A stretch of 64,000 bases of DNA from JAVBNW01 sp031551255 (GCA_031551255.1 JAVBNW010000068.1:1-64000); one strand, 5' to 3'; counted from the stretch's first letter, positions 1 to 8,477 are shown. Notes: generated by a model not told the origin, from the sequence alone. Translations and numbers: made by a program.

Positions 1-78
1 TTTCATCCCCCGGACCGCGACTGAAAACGCTTGTGCGCGGGCATTTCCGGAGTTGTTTCGCCCGGTTTTCTTAAAATG

Positions 79-106
79 GCGGCGGCCAAAGACCTTCGCC
101 GCCGCC
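79..106. other. GC-rich intergenic hairpin
   Basis: A perfect 9-bp stem, GGCGGCGGC (79-87) with GCCGCCGCC (98-106), sits just left of the larger structured repeat. It may be a terminator for a gene outside the window. No T-run follows on either strand, so this is not firm. No gene is seen in bases 1-512. Confidence 0.4.
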
Positions 107-117
107 GTTATCCATAT

Positions 118-413
118 GCTGAGGGCACTCGCCTTTAATAGGCGAGTGCCCTCAGCGCGATGAAAAACCGTGATTTGTCATCGCGACATGCAAGTCCTTG
201 AACTGACTTCGTCATTTCCGGCCGGACTTGCATACTAGCCGGTATGAGCCTGCGCACGGCGGTCGCGCTCCGGCTCTTTTTGGGCGGAGCCCCGGCCCCG
301 CGCCCTGGGAAGAGCCGCGTAATGCAACACTTTTTCCGTTTCCTGCACTTTTCTTTTCCATTCTTGACTTTGTCATCAGGCTGAGGGCACTCGCCTTTGA
401 CAGGCGAGCGCCC
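118..413. repeat. Structured intergenic repeat, copy A, with a hairpin at each end
   Basis: This is one of two copies in the window; the other is at 11131-11427. It starts with a perfect 16-bp hairpin (118-133 with 141-156) and ends with a near-identical hairpin (385-395 with 403-413). Between them lie conserved stems: CGCGATGA (156-163) with TCATCGCG (178-185), ATGCAAGTCC (188-197) with GGACTTGCAT (224-233), an inner TGAC/GTCA stem, and GAGCC (246-250) with GGCTC (272-276) followed by a short T-run. The two copies differ by a compensatory base pair in the second stem, which supports a conserved fold. The 616-codon frame that crosses it from 228 is antisense to proS and is not a gene. Confidence 0.75.
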
Positions 414-454
414 CTTTTTCCGACAACTTATAACTCATATACAGGCACTTACCA

Positions 455-505
455 AAATGGAGATTCCCAAAGGCCTCAGGCCCTTGGGCCGCCGGAGGCC
501 TTCGT
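455..505. repeat. Short hairpin repeat related to 4757-4840
   Basis: The minus strand reads a stem AAGGCCTC/GAGGCCTT followed by TTTGGGAATCTCCAT. It matches the TTTGGAATCCCCAT after a hairpin at 4790-4808. It lies directly downstream of the minus-strand GNAT gene, so it may act as that gene's 3' hairpin. Two similar copies suggest a dispersed intergenic repeat. Confidence 0.5.
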
Positions 506-512
506 CGTAATC

Positions 513-1055
513 TTAGTTGCGCCCCGTCGTCGGCACCCAATAACGCCGCGTCAGCACGAACTTTCCTTCGACGGTATTCTCGATCACATCTTTAAGCACC
601 CCGCCGTTTTTCTCCATCACGCGCGCGGAGGCGATGTTGTTGTCGTCGCAAGTGATCAGCGCCGGGTCGATTCCCAAATCTCTGGCATACGGCAGCGCCA
701 TAGCAAGCATGCGCGTGCCAAAGCCTTTGCCCCAAAGCGAGGGTCTGATAAAATAGCCGATGTGCCCGCCGTAGCGCTCGAGCGCCTCGGTAAGCCTGTG
801 GCGGATGGAGAGCGTGCCCGCCCAGTCGCCGCCCTCAGCCAGCCAGAGAATGGTATAGGGGACATAGCCGGACGGCAGGCCTATGCCCGCGCGGCAATTC
901 TGCATATCGCGCACCAGCGTTTTGGACCAAGCGTGGTAATCGTCCGCCTTGTGCGCGCCGTTGATCGCGGCACCGCACCGCTCGATCTCCCGGCAGCCAT
1001 CCCGGTAGCTTGCAAGCAACTCCTCGCACGGAAACGCCAGCCTGAGCTCATCCAT
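513..1055 (-). CDS. GNAT family N-acetyltransferase
   Basis: This 180-residue protein has a GNAT fold of the RimJ/RimL-like type and should transfer acetyl from acetyl-CoA to an unidentified amine. The region GYFIRPSLWGKGFGTRML fits the acetyl-CoA-binding motif A, and DDNNIASARVMEKNGG fits the C-terminal Asn-containing segment of the family. The start is set at the ATG at 1055, preceded by AAGGGAAG. A longer TTG start at 1073 would put that ribosome binding site inside the gene. It lies 27 bp downstream of proS on the same strand and is probably co-transcribed with it. The substrate cannot be told from sequence. Confidence 0.85.
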   Translation of the reverse strand: MDELRLAFPCEELLASYRDGCREIERCGAAINGAHKADDYHAWSKTLVRDMQNCRAGIGLPSGYVPYTILWLAEGGDWAGTLSIRHRLTEALERYGGHIGYFIRPSLWGKGFGTRMLAMALPYARDLGIDPALITCDDNNIASARVMEKNGGVLKDVIENTVEGKFVLTRRYWVPTTGRN

Positions 1056-1082
1056 ACGGAATCTTCCCTTCAACCGCCCATC

Positions 1083-2792
1083 TTACTCGCGCCTAAGCTT
1101 CGCCGCCACATCCGCAACGGCCGCTTCGATGTCTTCTACGGGCGCGGTGGTCTTGACGGATTTGTCGCGCGTAACGATTTCCACAACGCCGTTATCCAGG
1201 TTGCGCTGCGACACGACCAGCCGAATCGGCACGCCCAGCAGATCGGCGTCGGCAAACATCGCGCCGGCGGCGACGGAGCGGTCGTCCAGAATCACCTCGT
1301 AATCCTTGCCAAGCCTCTTGTAAAGGTTAAGGCCCGTGTCGCGCACGATGTCAAGCGAGCTGTTGAGCATGCAAATGTGTATCTGCCACGGCGCGATGGC
1401 ATAGGGCCAGATCGGGCCGTATTGGTCGTGCCTCGCCTCGGCGACGGACGCAAGCAAGCGGCCCACCCCTATGCCGTAGCAGCCCATGGTGGGCGTCTGC
1501 TGGCGGGCCTCGGCATCGGTATAAGTCATGTGCATGGCCTGGGTGTAGCGCGTGCCGAGTTGGAAGATGTTGCCTACCTCGACGCCGCGCCGGATGGCGA
1601 GCGGCTCGCCGCACAGGGCGCACGCGTCGCCCTCGTTCACCTTGGCCACATCCACATACGCCGCGGGCCCTACATCGCGCGCAATGCTAATGTTTTTAAG
1701 GTGGAAGCCCTCTTTGTTGGCCCCGCCGATCAGGTTCGTCTCACCCTTAAGCGAAGAATCAAAGATCACCTCAACATCTCCGGCATCCAACCCCGCGGGG
1801 CCGATAAAGCCAAAGTTCAGGCCGATGCCCTGCGTGTTGACGAGCGGAAACACCTCGGCGCCCACGGCGGCGCGCAGTTTGGCCTCGTTCACCTGCAAGT
1901 CCCCGCGCAGGAACACCAGCGCAACGCGCTCGCTGCCTTCCATCGCAAACACCGCCGCCTTAACGAGCTTATCGGCGGAGACGCCGAAAAATTTTGCCAA
2001 CGCGTCGATATCGGTGACGCCGGGCGTCGCAATTTCCTCCAGGGGCGCCTGCGCGCCCGGGGCCTTCGCAAGCTTTGAAACCGCGGCTTCCATATTCGCC
2101 TTGTAGCCGCACTTGTCGCAAATCACGATCGAATCCTCGCCGCAATCGGCCAGCAGCATGAACTCATGGGCCACCTTGCCGCCCATCATGCCCGAATCCG
2201 AGCGCACGGAAACCGTTTCGGGGATGCCCGCGCGCGCGAAAATGCGCTCATAGGCCTTGTGAACCTCTTCGTAATACCGCTCCAAATCCTCCTGCGAGGT
2301 GTGGAACGAATAGCCGTCCTTCATCGAAAACTCGCGCACGCGGATAAGGCCGCCGCGCGGGCGGGGCTCGTCGCGGAACTTTGATTGGATCTGATAGATC
2401 ATAAACGGATAGTCGGTATACGAGCGCGCCTCGGTGCGCGCAAGGTGCACGATGGCCTCCTCGTGCGTCATCGCAAGCACCATATCGTGATCGTTTCTAT
2501 CCTTAAAGCGCACCAGCTCCGAGCCCACGCTCGCAAACCGGCCGGATTCCTGCCACAGCTCCGCAGGCAGCGCATACGGGGCGAGCACCTCCTGGCCGCC
2601 TACGGAATCCATCTCCTCGCGCAGAATGCCTTCAATTTTTAGTACCATGCGCCGTGCGGGCGTCAAAAGCGAATAAAGCCCGTTGCCGACATGGCGGATG
2701 TATCCGCCGCGCAGCAAAAACACGTGGCTGTCCAAGGTGGCGTCGGCGGGCTTTTCCTTATAGCGCTCGCCGAAGAGCTTGCTCATCAACAT
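1083..2792 (-). CDS. proS: Prolyl-tRNA synthetase
   Basis: This cytoplasmic class II synthetase charges tRNA-Pro with proline. At 569 residues it has the usual length of the bacterial-type enzyme. Class II motif 2 is visible as KFRDEPRPRGGLIRVREF around residues 138-155, and motif 3 as GCYGIGVGRLLAS in the C-terminal half. Between them is the long insertion that edits mischarged Ala-tRNA-Pro. A C-terminal anticodon-binding domain follows. MLMSK offers two close in-frame ATG starts (2792 and 2786). The gene diverges from the SpoIID-like gene across a 138-bp gap and is followed by a GNAT gene in the same direction. Confidence 0.97.
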   Translation of the reverse strand: MLMSKLFGERYKEKPADATLDSHVFLLRGGYIRHVGNGLYSLLTPARRMVLKIEGILREEMDSVGGQEVLAPYALPAELWQESGRFASVGSELVRFKDRNDHDMVLAMTHEEAIVHLARTEARSYTDYPFMIYQIQSKFRDEPRPRGGLIRVREFSMKDGYSFHTSQEDLERYYEEVHKAYERIFARAGIPETVSVRSDSGMMGGKVAHEFMLLADCGEDSIVICDKCGYKANMEAAVSKLAKAPGAQAPLEEIATPGVTDIDALAKFFGVSADKLVKAAVFAMEGSERVALVFLRGDLQVNEAKLRAAVGAEVFPLVNTQGIGLNFGFIGPAGLDAGDVEVIFDSSLKGETNLIGGANKEGFHLKNISIARDVGPAAYVDVAKVNEGDACALCGEPLAIRRGVEVGNIFQLGTRYTQAMHMTYTDAEARQQTPTMGCYGIGVGRLLASVAEARHDQYGPIWPYAIAPWQIHICMLNSSLDIVRDTGLNLYKRLGKDYEVILDDRSVAAGAMFADADLLGVPIRLVVSQRNLDNGVVEIVTRDKSVKTTAPVEDIEAAVADVAAKLRRE

Positions 2793-2930
2793 GCGAATCC
2801 CTACCCCTATCGTAATGCCGTTACGCGGGCCATTTTACCACAAATGGCCGCTCGTTGCATAGCCTGCGCATTTTGGGCGCATAACCTGTTTGTTGCTCAG
2901 CATACGATAGCAGGCAAAGGGGGTAGGCCC

Positions 2931-4058
2931 ATGAGGCGACCGGGGTGGACAAGGCTGGACATCCGCGTTCCCCGCGAACTGCTGGCGGGGGTTGCGGCGC
3001 TTATCACGCTTCTATATTTGGCCGGGTTGCGCGCGCCATCGTCTGCGACCACTCCGAGCGAGTCGTACGCAGCGCCCCCCATCGGGCTTTCGGCGGAAGG
3101 CGAGGAGGCAGAGGGCGAACTTACGCCTCTGTTCGGCGCACCGGAAAGCGCCGAGGTATCGCGCGGCGCCGCCGTGCGGATGCATACGGATGTCGCCATT
3201 CACGTATATGACACCGCGAAGAAAAAAGTGGTGGAAATGGAGCTGGAAAGCTACATCCTGGGCGTTGTGGCGGCCGAAGTGCCCGCCGCCTACAATGCGG
3301 AGGCCATCAAGGCGCAAGCCGTCGCCGCGCGCACCTACGCGCTCAAGAACATCCGCGCGCTGGGAGGCTCGGGCTGTGGCAAGGATAAGCGCGCCGATAT
3401 CTGCACGTCGCCCGCGCATTGTCAGGCCTACGCAAGCGAAGAAGACCTACGGAAAAAATGGGGCGGGGATTACGAACTATACTGGGGCAAGATCGTCTCC
3501 GCGGTGGCGGCGACGCGCGACGAGGTAATCGTCTACGACGGAAAGCCGATCCAGGCGTTTTTCCATGCGGTAAGCGGAGGGCGCACCGAGGATGCTCTGG
3601 CGGTGTTCAACATGAACCTGCCCTACCTCAAATCCGTAGAGAGCCTGGGTGAAGAAGGCGCGCCGCGCTACCGATCCAGCACCACGTTTACCCGCAAGCA
3701 GTTGGCGGATAAGCTGAACAAGGCCTATCCCAAGGCAAAGCTGAGCGCGGCTCGTTTAGAGGGACAGATCGAAGTCCTAAGCCGGTTTCAAAGCGGGCAG
3801 GTAGAGAAGGTGCGCATCGGCTCCACATCGGTCTCCGGCAGCGCGTTTCGACAGGCGACCGGCATACCTTCGGCAAACTTTTCGATCGGCTACGACGATA
3901 AAAGCGCGGTGATCTACACCAAGGGCTATGGGCACGGCGTGGGCATGAGCCAGGCGGGCGCCAACGCGATGGCTGCGGCGGGCACCGGGTACAAGGAAAT
4001 CCTTGCGCACTATTATGCGGATACGCAGATCGAGCTGATCGGGGATCTGGTACGATAA
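2931..4058 (+). CDS. spoIID: SpoIID/LytB-domain protein (stage II sporulation protein D-like)
   Basis: SpoIID family proteins are lytic transglycosylases that cleave denuded glycan strands during forespore engulfment. The 375-residue product has an N-terminal membrane anchor (about residues 17-35, LLAGVAALITLLYLAG) and an extracellular SpoIID domain. The family signature AAEVPAAYNAEAIKAQAVAA contains the likely catalytic Glu116. The C-terminal GYGHGVGMSQAGANAMA is also conserved. The ATG at 2931 follows a GGGGGT ribosome binding site; a frame open from 2691 overlaps the divergent proS and is rejected as a start. This gene is the main sign that the host can sporulate. A paralogue such as LytB cannot be excluded. 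Confidence 0.88.
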   Translation: MRRPGWTRLDIRVPRELLAGVAALITLLYLAGLRAPSSATTPSESYAAPPIGLSAEGEEAEGELTPLFGAPESAEVSRGAAVRMHTDVAIHVYDTAKKKVVEMELESYILGVVAAEVPAAYNAEAIKAQAVAARTYALKNIRALGGSGCGKDKRADICTSPAHCQAYASEEDLRKKWGGDYELYWGKIVSAVAATRDEVIVYDGKPIQAFFHAVSGGRTEDALAVFNMNLPYLKSVESLGEEGAPRYRSSTTFTRKQLADKLNKAYPKAKLSAARLEGQIEVLSRFQSGQVEKVRIGSTSVSGSAFRQATGIPSANFSIGYDDKSAVIYTKGYGHGVGMSQAGANAMAAAGTGYKEILAHYYADTQIELIGDLVR

Positions 4059-4096
4059 AAAACGAAGGGGGCACGATGGCATAGGGCCCCGGCCGC

Positions 4097-4125
4097 TTCC
4101 CAAGCAGCGCAAAAACGCATATAAT
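4097..4125 (+). promoter_or_regulatory. Sigma-A-like promoter before the 4164 GNAT gene
   Basis: TTCCCA (4097-4102) is separated by 17 bp from a perfect TATAAT (4120-4125). The transcript would start near 4132. This fits translation from the ATG at 4164, which has its own GGAG site. Confidence 0.55.
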
Positions 4126-4163
4126 CGGCGCTAAGAATGTCTACACGAAACGGAGATGACGAA

Positions 4164-4748
4164 ATGGCGACCGAACATGCGGAGAGCACATTTTGTGCGA
4201 TCGAAACGCAACGGCTGTTGCTTCGGGACATGCGCGCATCCGACGCCGACGATCTTTACGAATACGCATCCGACGAGGAAACCGCGCGGTATATGATGTG
4301 GCCAACCTATACGAACAAGCGACAGGCTGAGCAATATACCGCCTCGCTAGCAGCCCAATATGGGAGCGATGCGTTGCCGTATTGGGCGATCGAATGGAAG
4401 GAGAGCGGCAAGATGATTGGCGGAATCAGCCTTGCGGATTACGACGCCGCCAACCTGTCCATCTCGTTCGGATATACGATCAACAGGGCGTTCTGGAACC
4501 GGGGCATCACCACGGAGGCGCTCGGGGTCGTAATCGACTTTGCGTTTTCTAAATTCGATATCGAGAGAATCGAAAGCCGCCATGTAAAGGAGAATGCCGC
4601 GTCGGGAAGGGTCATGTTAAAGTGCGGCCTACAATTTGAGGGAATCTTGCGGAAAAAGAGAATGCAAAAGGGCGAGCTGGTCGACCTTGCGTTTTACTCC
4701 ATTTTGCGCGAGGAATGGGCGGCGGCAAAGCAGGCGGACGCCGTCTAG
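4164..4748 (+). CDS. GNAT family N-acetyltransferase, RimJ/RimL type
   Basis: This 194-residue acetyltransferase resembles the RimJ/RimL group. It contains TERLLLRDM-type N-terminal features (ETQRLLLRDMRASDADDLYEY), the acetyl-CoA loop GYTINRAFWNRGITTEAL, and the C-terminal HVKENAASGRVMLKCGLQFEG. The family acetylates ribosomal proteins or small amines; the substrate here is unknown. I chose the ATG at 4164 because GGAG lies 8 bp upstream. An in-frame ATG at 4137 is only about 5 nt from the predicted transcript start. It is a single-gene unit between the SpoIID-like gene and the DUF512 gene. Confidence 0.87.
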   Translation: MATEHAESTFCAIETQRLLLRDMRASDADDLYEYASDEETARYMMWPTYTNKRQAEQYTASLAAQYGSDALPYWAIEWKESGKMIGGISLADYDAANLSISFGYTINRAFWNRGITTEALGVVIDFAFSKFDIERIESRHVKENAASGRVMLKCGLQFEGILRKKRMQKGELVDLAFYSILREEWAAAKQADAV

Positions 4749-4756
4749 GCAAGTAT

Positions 4757-4910
4757 TGAATGAAGGCCGACGGAAGCCTTCGGCGATCAAAGGGCATGAT
4801 GCCCTTTGGAATCCCCATCCCGAGAATGCCTGCGCACAGACATTTGGGGGGGAAGTTCTTGCCCAGCTTCCTTCAAGAAGCTAGGCGCCGGAGGCCTTTG
4901 TCAGCCTTAT
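4757..4910. repeat. Intergenic hairpin repeat downstream of the GNAT gene
   Basis: A perfect AAAGGGCAT/ATGCCCTTT hairpin (about 4790-4808) is followed by TTTGGAATCCCCAT. The same arrangement occurs inverted at 455-505. A second arm near 4884-4906 ends in GCCGGAGGCCTTTGTC, also matched near 490-505. The stretch 4749-5001 holds no convincing gene, only this repeat and the promoter of the next gene. Confidence 0.5.
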
Positions 4911-4966
4911 CCTTTTATTCAGCGGTCGCCCAGCACCGCCAAGGGGAAAAAGCCGCTTACTCCGCC

Positions 4967-4995
4967 TTGACCGGCTCTCGTTCCACCCGTATAAT
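4967..4995 (+). promoter_or_regulatory. Sigma-A promoter giving a near-leaderless DUF512 transcript
   Basis: TTGACC (4967-4972), a 17-bp spacer and a perfect TATAAT (4990-4995). The ATG at 5002 is 7 nt after the -10 box, at the expected transcription start. The uxaA promoter has the same geometry. Confidence 0.7.
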
Positions 4996-5001
4996 AGAAA
5001 G

Positions 5002-6306
5002 ATGAGCAAATTGGGCACACGCGCGCATAGGGTCGCGTCGGTCGCGCCGCGCTCCCCAGCAAAGCGGCTTGGGGTACGCGCGGGCGACGTTCTTGTGGCG
5101 ATGCAAGGCGAGCCGGTGATCGACGAGATCGACTATCAGTTTTTTTCCGCGTCGGAAACGGTAGCGCTTGCCCTCGAACGGAACGGCGAAACCATCGCAA
5201 TCCGCGGCAAAAAGGCCGAATGGGAGCCGCTTGGCATCGCATTCGACGCGCCGCTTACGGGCGCAACTCGCACCTGCGCAAACCGGTGCGTATTTTGTTT
5301 TGTCGATCAAATGCCTGCGGGCCTTCGCGAAACGCTGTATGTAAAGGATGACGATTGGCGGCTTTCGCTGCGCAGCGGGCACTACATCACGCTTACCAAC
5401 ATCGGCGATAGAGAATTTGCGCGCATGCTCGCGCGCCGGGCGAGCCCTTTGTACATCAGCGTACACGCCACCGATCCCGCCGCCCGCAGCCGCCTGCTCG
5501 GTCACCCCCGCGCAGACATCCTGCCCAGGCTTGCGATGCTTAAGGAGGCAGGGCTAAAATTTCACGCGCAAATCGTCGTGTGTCCCGGCTACAACGACGA
5601 AGGGATACTTACGCAAACCCTTGGCGACCTTATGGCTCTCCACCCGGCGGCGCAATCGGTTGCGCTGGTTCCCGTAGGCCTTACGAAATATCGCGAGAGG
5701 CTTGCGCCGATCGCATCGTTTGATAAGACATCGGCCGCGGCGCTGATTGAGCGGGCGGAGCAGTGGCAGCGACAATGCCTGCACGAGCTGGGCACGCGCT
5801 TTGTGTTTGCGGCGGACGAGCTATATTGCCTGGCTGAGCGCGAGCTTCCGCCCGACGATGCGTACGAACACTACCCCCAAATCGAAAACGGCGTAGGTCT
5901 GCTGCGCACGCTCGAGCAGGAATATCTCTATGCCCGGCAAGACATGCCGCCCGCTCGGCCGCGCAGCGTGCTCATCGCGTGCGGCGTATCCCCTGCAAAC
6001 TTCCTTGGCGATATGATCGCGCGGCACCCCGTTCCCGGCGTGCAGGTCGAAGTTCTGCCGGTGGTCAACCGCTTCTTTGGGGAAACGGTGACGGTTACGG
6101 GCCTGCTCACGGGCCGGGATGTCGCTGATGCGCTGCGCGGGAGACGCGCGGATGAAGTGCTTATATGCTCATCCATGCTGCGCTCGGCGGACGAGCCCGT
6201 GTTTTTAGATGACATGACCCTGGACGCATTGCGAGAGGACACCGGCCTTGCCGTCCGCCCCGTGGGATGCGACGGCTCGGATCTTCTGTGCGCGCTCGCC
6301 GGTTAA
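5002..6306 (+). CDS. DUF512 radical SAM protein with N-terminal PDZ-like domain
   Basis: This 434-residue protein belongs to the conserved but poorly characterised radical SAM/DUF512 family. Residues 10-70 form a PDZ-like segment (VASVAPRSPAKRLGVRAGD). Cys92, Cys96 and Cys99 in the string TCANRCVFCFVDQMP form the CX3CX2C motif that should bind a 4Fe-4S cluster and SAM. The DUF512 domain follows, including LTNIGDREFARM. The family is commonly found next to der in clostridia, as here. The ATG at 5002 has no strong ribosome binding site and sits at the predicted transcript start, so the mRNA may be leaderless. The reaction is unknown. Confidence 0.9.
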   Translation: MSKLGTRAHRVASVAPRSPAKRLGVRAGDVLVAMQGEPVIDEIDYQFFSASETVALALERNGETIAIRGKKAEWEPLGIAFDAPLTGATRTCANRCVFCFVDQMPAGLRETLYVKDDDWRLSLRSGHYITLTNIGDREFARMLARRASPLYISVHATDPAARSRLLGHPRADILPRLAMLKEAGLKFHAQIVVCPGYNDEGILTQTLGDLMALHPAAQSVALVPVGLTKYRERLAPIASFDKTSAAALIERAEQWQRQCLHELGTRFVFAADELYCLAERELPPDDAYEHYPQIENGVGLLRTLEQEYLYARQDMPPARPRSVLIACGVSPANFLGDMIARHPVPGVQVEVLPVVNRFFGETVTVTGLLTGRDVADALRGRRADEVLICSSMLRSADEPVFLDDMTLDALREDTGLAVRPVGCDGSDLLCALAG

Positions 6307-6309
6307 GTT

Positions 6310-6491
6310 TTAGGGCGTGTCCCTAAAGTCACCGCGATGCAGATTGTGGTCGGTTTTTCGGCGGATCAAAGAGTTTCGTCGGTTTTCTTCGGCAGGGGGC
6401 TCGCAGGTGGTATGCGTACCCGCCCGCGAGGCGCAAAGCGCCGACAAGATGCCGCAAGATGCGCGCGCAGGAGTTTAGGGACACGCCTTAG
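6310..6491. repeat. MITE-like element with TTAG target duplication
   Basis: A 174-bp segment (6314-6487) is bounded by 14-bp inverted repeats: GGCGTGTCCCTAAA at 6314-6327 and its complement at 6474-6487. It is flanked by TTAG on both sides (6310-6313 and 6488-6491). It encodes no transposase. The ends and the YTAR-type duplication resemble IS5-family elements, which is established knowledge of the family rather than a database match. It lies between the DUF512 gene and der. Confidence 0.75.
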
Positions 6492-6507
6492 TCTAAAGGA
6501 GGAACCT

Positions 6508-7836
6508 ATGAAACCATTGGTAGCCATCGTCGGCCGCCCGAACGTGGGCAAGTCGACCTTCTTTAACAAAATGATCGGCGCAAAGGTGTCCATCGTGGAC
6601 GACCAGCCCGGCGTGACGCGCGACAGGGTGTATGGCGACTGCGAGTGGCAGCGCTATCACTTTACGTTGATCGACACCGGAGGAATCGACGTCGCCAGCG
6701 AAGACCCTTTATTTCAACAAATGCGAAGGCAAGCGGGCATCGCGATCGAAACCGCCGACGCCATCTTGTTTTTCGTGGATGGGCGCGAGGGCGAAACCGC
6801 CGCCGACCGCGAAGTGGCCGATCTTCTCAGACGCTCGGGCAAGCCTACGCTGCTGGTGGTGAACAAGATCGACAGCAAGGCGCTGGAAGGCGAGGCGACG
6901 GACTTTTACTCGCTGGGCATGGGAACCCCCATGGCGATTTCCGCGGTCAACCTGCTGGGGGTAGGCGATCTTCTCGAAGAACTGTGCGCGCTGCTTCCCG
7001 ACCCGGATGCGCCCGAGGACGACCCGGATCGCATGAAGGTTGCGGTGGTGGGCCGCCCCAACGTGGGCAAATCTTCGCTGGTGAACCGGCTACTGGGCGA
7101 GGAAAGGGTGATGGTATCCGATATCGCGGGCACCACGCGGGATGCAATCGACACGCAGTTTCAAGATGAGGAAGGCCGCCCCTATACCATCATCGACACG
7201 GCGGGAATCCGCCGCAAGGCGAGGATTGACGACGGAACCTTGGAACGCTACAGCGTCATCCGCGCGCTGGCGGCCATACGCCGCTGCGACATCGCGCTGA
7301 TGATGATCGACGCTCAGGACGGCGTCACCGAGCAGGACCAGCGCATCGCGGGTTATGTACAGGACGAGGGCAAGGCCTGCATCATCCTGGTGAATAAATG
7401 GGATTTGCCCGAAAAGGAAACCGGCACGCTGGAAAAGTATGCTCTCAAGGTGCGGGGAGATCTTAAGTTTCTTGCCTACGCGCCGCTTTTGTTCATTTCG
7501 GCGCTCACCGGCCAGCGAGCGCACCGCATATTGCCCGAGGTGGCGCGGGTAATGCAGAACGCCACGCGGCGCCTTACCACAGGCGTGCTCAACGACGCGC
7601 TGCGCGACGCGATGGCCATCAACCCGCCACCCACCGACCGGGGCCGCAGGCTGCGCATCTACTACACCACGCAGCAGGGCGTCAAGCCGCCCTCGTTTCT
7701 GCTCTTTACAAACAACCCCGAGCTCATGTATCCTCCTTATGAGCGCTACCTCGAAAACCACTTCCGCAAGACGTTTGATTTAGAGGGTACGCCCATTCGG
7801 TTCTTCTTGCGTGCGCGAGACGAAAAGGAGGCCTGA
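6508..7836 (+). CDS. der: Ribosome biogenesis GTPase Der (EngA)
   Basis: Der is an essential tandem-domain GTPase that helps assemble the 50S ribosomal subunit. The 442-residue protein carries two G domains. The first P-loop, GRPNVGKST, is at residues 9-17 and the second, GRPNVGKSS, at about 182-190. Both have downstream NKxD motifs (VVNKIDS and LVNKWDL). A C-terminal KH-like domain follows. The ATG at 6508 follows AAAGGAGG. The frame is open upstream to 6337, but that part lies in the MITE-like repeat and is not part of the protein. plsY follows 2 bp downstream, so the two form an operon. Confidence 0.97.
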   Translation: MKPLVAIVGRPNVGKSTFFNKMIGAKVSIVDDQPGVTRDRVYGDCEWQRYHFTLIDTGGIDVASEDPLFQQMRRQAGIAIETADAILFFVDGREGETAADREVADLLRRSGKPTLLVVNKIDSKALEGEATDFYSLGMGTPMAISAVNLLGVGDLLEELCALLPDPDAPEDDPDRMKVAVVGRPNVGKSSLVNRLLGEERVMVSDIAGTTRDAIDTQFQDEEGRPYTIIDTAGIRRKARIDDGTLERYSVIRALAAIRRCDIALMMIDAQDGVTEQDQRIAGYVQDEGKACIILVNKWDLPEKETGTLEKYALKVRGDLKFLAYAPLLFISALTGQRAHRILPEVARVMQNATRRLTTGVLNDALRDAMAINPPPTDRGRRLRIYYTTQQGVKPPSFLLFTNNPELMYPPYERYLENHFRKTFDLEGTPIRFFLRARDEKEA

Positions 7837-7838
7837 CC

Positions 7839-8477
7839 GTGGCGTCGGTGGAGATTCTCAAATGGGTTTTTGTCGGGCTTGCGGGCTATTTTCTGGGCAA
7901 CTTCCACACCGGCATCCTCATTTCCAAGGCGATTGCGCACCAGGATGTGCGCAGCCAGGGTTCGGGCAACGCGGGCACTACCAACATGTTCCGCATGCTA
8001 GGCATGAAGGCGAGCCTGCTTACGCTGGTGGGCGATATGCTCAAGGCGGTTTTGGCAAGCCTTATCGGCCTTTGGCTGCTGGGCGAATACGGTGCACTGC
8101 TGGGCGGCGCGCTGTGCACCGCCGGGCACAACTGGCCGGTGCTCCTTAAGTTTAAGGGCGGCAAGGGCATCGCGTGCACTGCGGGCACGCTGCTGGTTAC
8201 CGAGCCGATCGTGGCGCTAATCCTTTTGCCGCTTTCGCTGGTGGCGATCCGCATCATCGGCATCGTCTCGGTGGTGTCCATAGGCGCGGTCAGCATAGCG
8301 CTTGCGATGACGTTTGTGATGAAATGGGGCAACTGGCCGTACATCGTCTATATTGTAGCGCTGTGGGCCATGGCGATCTTTTCGCACCGCGCCAACATCA
8401 AGCGTTTGATTGCCGGAACTGAAAAGAACAACCGCCTGAATTTCAGCAAAGAGAAGAGTGAAAAAAGGGGCGCCTGA
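7839..8477 (+). CDS. plsY: Glycerol-3-phosphate acyltransferase PlsY
   Basis: PlsY is an integral membrane enzyme that transfers an acyl group from acyl-phosphate to glycerol-3-phosphate, the first step of phospholipid synthesis. The 212-residue product has about five hydrophobic segments. Conserved loops include GSGNAGTTNMFRMLG and the GHNWP...FKGGKG region. The GTG start at 7839 follows AAGGAGG by about 7 bp, directly after der. In many Firmicutes gpsA follows plsY; here it does not. Instead a gene-poor region with a mobile repeat follows. Confidence 0.96.
   Translation: MASVEILKWVFVGLAGYFLGNFHTGILISKAIAHQDVRSQGSGNAGTTNMFRMLGMKASLLTLVGDMLKAVLASLIGLWLLGEYGALLGGALCTAGHNWPVLLKFKGGKGIACTAGTLLVTEPIVALILLPLSLVAIRIIGIVSVVSIGAVSIALAMTFVMKWGNWPYIVYIVALWAMAIFSHRANIKRLIAGTEKNNRLNFSKEKSEKRGA

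Noticed and set aside
228..2078. 616-codon plus-strand open frame over the GNAT and proS genes
   Set aside because: It is antisense to proS, whose protein is clearly recognised, and shows no family features. GC-rich sequence opens long shadow frames here.
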